Part shown: piece after piece, positions 61,491 through 64,000 of the stretch
Numbering within the stretch: position 1 is the stretch's first letter
Layout: each line of letters opens with the position of its first letter
NCBI GenBank assembly: GCA_036499395.1
Contig: DASYDW010000121.1
Span: 114,641-178,640 of the forward strand
DNA from: Pirellulales bacterium
GTDB lineage: Bacteria > Planctomycetota > Planctomycetia > Pirellulales > JACPPG01
Length of the DNA: 64,000 bases
Direction: 5' to 3'
Notes under the pieces: model-generated
What the model was told of the DNA's origin: nothing
The model's input: the letters and a program-made list of their open reading frames with translations, nothing else
The model's database searches: none
Program-made: the position numbers and the translations under genes

Positions 61491-62576
61491 ATGATGCTCC
61501 GAACTTTCTGCGCGGCGCTGACCATCGTGATGCTGTGCTTGGGCGTTGCAAATCCAGCCCTGGCACAATCCGGCGCCAGCTCTCGCCGCTACGACAACAA
61601 GCTCACTCCGCTTGTCGATCCGCAACCGCTCTTGGCGGACCATCCGCGGTTTGTCGAACCGGTGCGAGAAACGCGCCGCTTCGAGGCGCCGGTCCTGGTG
61701 CAGGATGACGAGGCCGATCTTTCGGTGCGTGCCTGGCGCTTCTCGTACAACGCTCGCGGCATTATCGAAATGCCCAGCTATCTCCGTGGCCGCGACACGG
61801 CGATCATCGTCGTACACCCGTGGGGCATCGACGATGGGCAAGGATGGCGCACGCCCGAGCCGGCTGGCGCCGCCTTTCAATGCACGCCGGAGAAGAACCT
61901 GATCCTCAACCAGCACATCGCCGAGGTCGTCAATCCGTTTCTCGTCGCCCTGCGGCCGCGCGTGGGGTTGGTTCTGTATAGCTTGCCCGGCAGGGAAGAC
62001 CCGATCCGCAAGAAGCTGTACCGCTCGTTCCGCGGCGAACCGACCGACGCCGATCGCAAGCTGGGCGCCGAGCAATTGGCCGCGAAGTTAGCCGACTTCG
62101 AATACCGTGGGCGTGATTTGCCCGCCGAGTTGAACCTGTCTACGAATCTGCCGGTGGTCGATTACTTCCGCCAGTTTCGCGGCCTCGATCCGACCGCCCC
62201 TTTCAACCACGAAGGGTTCTGGGATTTGCCGGTGCCCGTCTCAAAGCATATCACCGTGGCGCCGCGCGACGTCGTGATCTACGACGGCGAAGGTTACGAC
62301 CCGCTGAAGCAGTTCCTGCGCGCCAACGGTATCCGCCATGTGCTGCTCACCGGCTACAACACCGACATGTGCTTCTGCAAAACCACGGCCGGCTACGACA
62401 ACCTGGCCCCCGATTTCAATGTCTTCCTCGTGGGCGACGCCACCGTGGCGACCTTCCCGGCCAACCCCGACCCGCGGTTCGCCACCAATGCCGCCATCTC
62501 GTTCGCAGCGCTCGATCACCTGGTGACGCAAGTCTCGTGGATCAAACCAAAACCCGCGGGCCAAGCCGCGAAGTAG
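61491..62576 (+). CDS. secreted isochorismatase-fold protein
   Basis: A 361-residue exported protein. The signal peptide is TFCAALTIVMLCLGVANPAL. A cysteine hydrolase (isochorismatase-like) fold follows, with DTAIIVVHPWGIDDGQGW at the first strand and RHVLLTGYNTDMCFCKTTAG near residue 285. The Cys in TDMCF is in the place of the catalytic nucleophile. The first-strand Asp of the family triad is replaced by His-Pro here, so activity may differ. AGGAGAGA lies just before the ATG. The gene follows the PVC cytochrome by 54 bases and may be in its operon. Confidence 0.8.
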   Translation: MMLRTFCAALTIVMLCLGVANPALAQSGASSRRYDNKLTPLVDPQPLLADHPRFVEPVRETRRFEAPVLVQDDEADLSVRAWRFSYNARGIIEMPSYLRGRDTAIIVVHPWGIDDGQGWRTPEPAGAAFQCTPEKNLILNQHIAEVVNPFLVALRPRVGLVLYSLPGREDPIRKKLYRSFRGEPTDADRKLGAEQLAAKLADFEYRGRDLPAELNLSTNLPVVDYFRQFRGLDPTAPFNHEGFWDLPVPVSKHITVAPRDVVIYDGEGYDPLKQFLRANGIRHVLLTGYNTDMCFCKTTAGYDNLAPDFNVFLVGDATVATFPANPDPRFATNAAISFAALDHLVTQVSWIKPKPAGQAAK

Positions 62577-62610
62577 TGGGCAGAGGGCAGAAAATTGTAG
62601 GGGCAAACAC

Positions 62611-62632
62611 ACCAGCCCGGAGCGCCAGCGAG
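62611..62632. repeat. intergenic repeat with AGCCCGGAGCGCCAGCGAGGG motif
   Basis: The phrase is familiar to me from planctomycete intergenic DNA, where related copies are common. Only one copy is seen in this window. It may have no function. Confidence 0.35.
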
Positions 62633-62701
62633 GGTGAGTCATTCCTCCACTATCGACGTCGGCCAAACGACCATCGACGAGACGTCGCTGATTCGCCCCC
62701 C

Positions 62702-64000
62702 CTACCAACGATATTGAAAGCCGCCCGAGCCGATCACCGCGTAATAATTCTGCGAGACTTGCGAATCGAGCGCCGCGAAGATGCTGGTCCGCTCCGACAA
62801 TAACGCCGTCGAACTCAGCGTGAACAAGCCGAAGTTGCGTCCCAGAAAGTTGCCGGCCGTCACGAAGCTGCTGGTGGGCGCGCCGGCAAACGACGACGAG
62901 ATCAACTGCGTGCCATTTCCCCATTCGCGCTGGTAACGTGCCGACGCGGACGGAATCACGCGGATGCCACGCCAGATTCTTTCGGAATAGACGCGTCCGC
63001 CGAAGTTGCCACGCACGCTGTTCACATACTGGCCGCTGGTCATCAGGTCGACGCTGTCGGCGCCCGTTTCGTTGTAGCCGTGCTGGTCGAGATAGATGTA
63101 TTGCAAGCCGGTGAAGGGTTGCAGCCGCAAGCGGCCGTTGCCAAAGGTCAGCCCCGCCTCGCTGTAGTGGGCGTACTGGTTGCCGCTACTCGCGCCGTTG
63201 GCAACGCGCGTGACCGAGGCGAAATCGATCGGCCGCGTCACGCGGTAGTTGCCACCGCTATAGGCGTCGATGTTCGAAAAATAAAAGCGGCCGTTGCGAT
63301 AGAGTTGGTACACGCCGACCTGCCCCGCGTTGATGCTGGCATGGTCGCTATCGAGCCGATCGCGCAACGTCGTGCCGGCGTACCCGCCCGTCACCCCCAC
63401 CGCGGTGTTGTCATCCAGCCAGCGGTCGATGCCGAACAGCGTCCCGCCTAGCCCATAATTCAAACCGCCGGCATTGCCGTTGCCGTTGACGCCGCCCCCC
63501 AGGCCGTAGCCTTGAGTCCAGCCCGTCCAGCTCGGCACGTAACTCACACGGCGCAAGATCAATTGCGAGCCCTGCTGCACCTGGCCATTGCTTCCTTGAA
63601 ACGAGACCAGCCGGATCTCGGGCAGGTACCGGTCGCCGGTCATCGAGACACCTTCCACGCCCCCGTCAATCGCCACCGGTCGAAGCTGCTGCGCCAGCCG
63701 ATTGCTCAGCAATTGCATCCACGTCGTCGTGGTTTGCAGTTCGATCGCACTGATGCTGGGATAAATGTCACCCGCCAGTTGATCCAGCGCCCCGGGCATC
63801 TGCCCGGAACTGAGCGTTTCCAATTGACCAATGACGTAGGCGTAATCGCCGGTGGCCGTGCCGCTGGTGGCGTCCAGCACGTTGGCCACGGCCAACTGGT
63901 TGGACGTCTGCGCATCGGCGGCGAAGTTCGTGCCGACCGAGGTAATCAGCAGTTCAATGCCGAGGGGATCGTAGAGAATCGAAAAGCCCAACCCGCTGCC
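62702..64000 (-). CDS. autotransporter-type outer-membrane beta-barrel protein (C-terminal part)
   Basis: The frame is open to the window edge, so the N-terminus is missing. The visible 429 or more residues include LETLSSGQMPGALDQLAGDI, a typical pre-barrel helical segment, followed by GWTQGYGLGGGVNGNGNAGG and about 250 residues of alternating strands. The final residues FQYRW carry the terminal aromatic residue of a barrel. Such proteins export an N-terminal passenger domain to the surface. It is convergent with the isochorismatase-fold gene. Confidence 0.82.
   Translation of the reverse strand, partial: GSGLGFSILYDPLGIELLITSVGTNFAADAQTSNQLAVANVLDATSGTATGDYAYVIGQLETLSSGQMPGALDQLAGDIYPSISAIELQTTTTWMQLLSNRLAQQLRPVAIDGGVEGVSMTGDRYLPEIRLVSFQGSNGQVQQGSQLILRRVSYVPSWTGWTQGYGLGGGVNGNGNAGGLNYGLGGTLFGIDRWLDDNTAVGVTGGYAGTTLRDRLDSDHASINAGQVGVYQLYRNGRFYFSNIDAYSGGNYRVTRPIDFASVTRVANGASSGNQYAHYSEAGLTFGNGRLRLQPFTGLQYIYLDQHGYNETGADSVDLMTSGQYVNSVRGNFGGRVYSERIWRGIRVIPSASARYQREWGNGTQLISSSFAGAPTSSFVTAGNFLGRNFGLFTLSSTALLSERTSIFAALDSQVSQNYYAVIGSGGFQYRW

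Noticed and set aside
1..64000. CRISPR array, rRNA, prophage structural genes, or plasmid replication genes
   Set aside because: No regularly spaced repeats with unique spacers, rRNA-like sequence, capsid/tail genes or replication initiator were seen.

Overview
The window reads as chromosomal DNA from a planctomycete, probably of the Pirellulales type. It is GC-rich, with loosely packed genes on both strands and few long operons. Three giant secreted PVC-type proteins carry a CxxCH haem motif and HEAT repeats. Six genes encode PEP-CTERM sorting signals. Secreted Gfo/Idh/MocA oxidoreductase, sugar isomerase/epimerase, sialidase-like and TPR proteins also occur. These assignments rest on reading motifs, not on database searches.

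Layout. 1-8.6 kb: 3' end of a PVC cytochrome, nitronate monooxygenase, a thioredoxin-like/sialidase fusion, a PAF-acetylhydrolase-like lipase and a BRCT-MerR-TPR protein. 8.9-18 kb: membrane protein, CoA-binding protein, HEAT protein, MoaB, GNAT, methyltransferase, Ser/Thr kinase, 2-hydroxyacid dehydrogenase and MATE exporter. 18-26.3 kb: DoxX and Gfo/Idh/MocA genes with overlapping ends, a TIM-barrel isomerase, a PHA-system protein, an STN-domain protein and a HEAT/TPR protein. 26.3-33 kb: a second PVC cytochrome and a large GT-C-like membrane/TPR protein. 33-47.6 kb: a looser region with PEP-CTERM proteins, a metalloprotease with dockerin-like repeats, MsrB, DUF3124, two paralogous membrane/TPR proteins and many very small membrane proteins.

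48.5-56 kb is a genomic island inserted at a tRNA-Phe gene. A 45-bp perfect direct repeat (48665-48709 and 55972-56016) bounds it. The right copy is the 3' part of the intact tRNA-Phe, next to a tyrosine recombinase gene. Just outside the left copy lies the 3' remnant of a second, related recombinase, which suggests repeated (accretive) integration at this tRNA. Many cargo genes are small or broken by frameshifts, including a formylglycine-generating-enzyme-like PEP-CTERM protein and a tandem pair of short paralogues. Left of the island, a beta-propeller PEP-CTERM gene is split by an in-frame TAG exactly where its other repeats have serine.

56-64 kb returns to ordinary chromosome: a thioredoxin-fold protein, a DUF5808-like protein, a third PVC cytochrome, a secreted isochorismatase-fold protein and the C-terminal barrel of an autotransporter that runs off the window.
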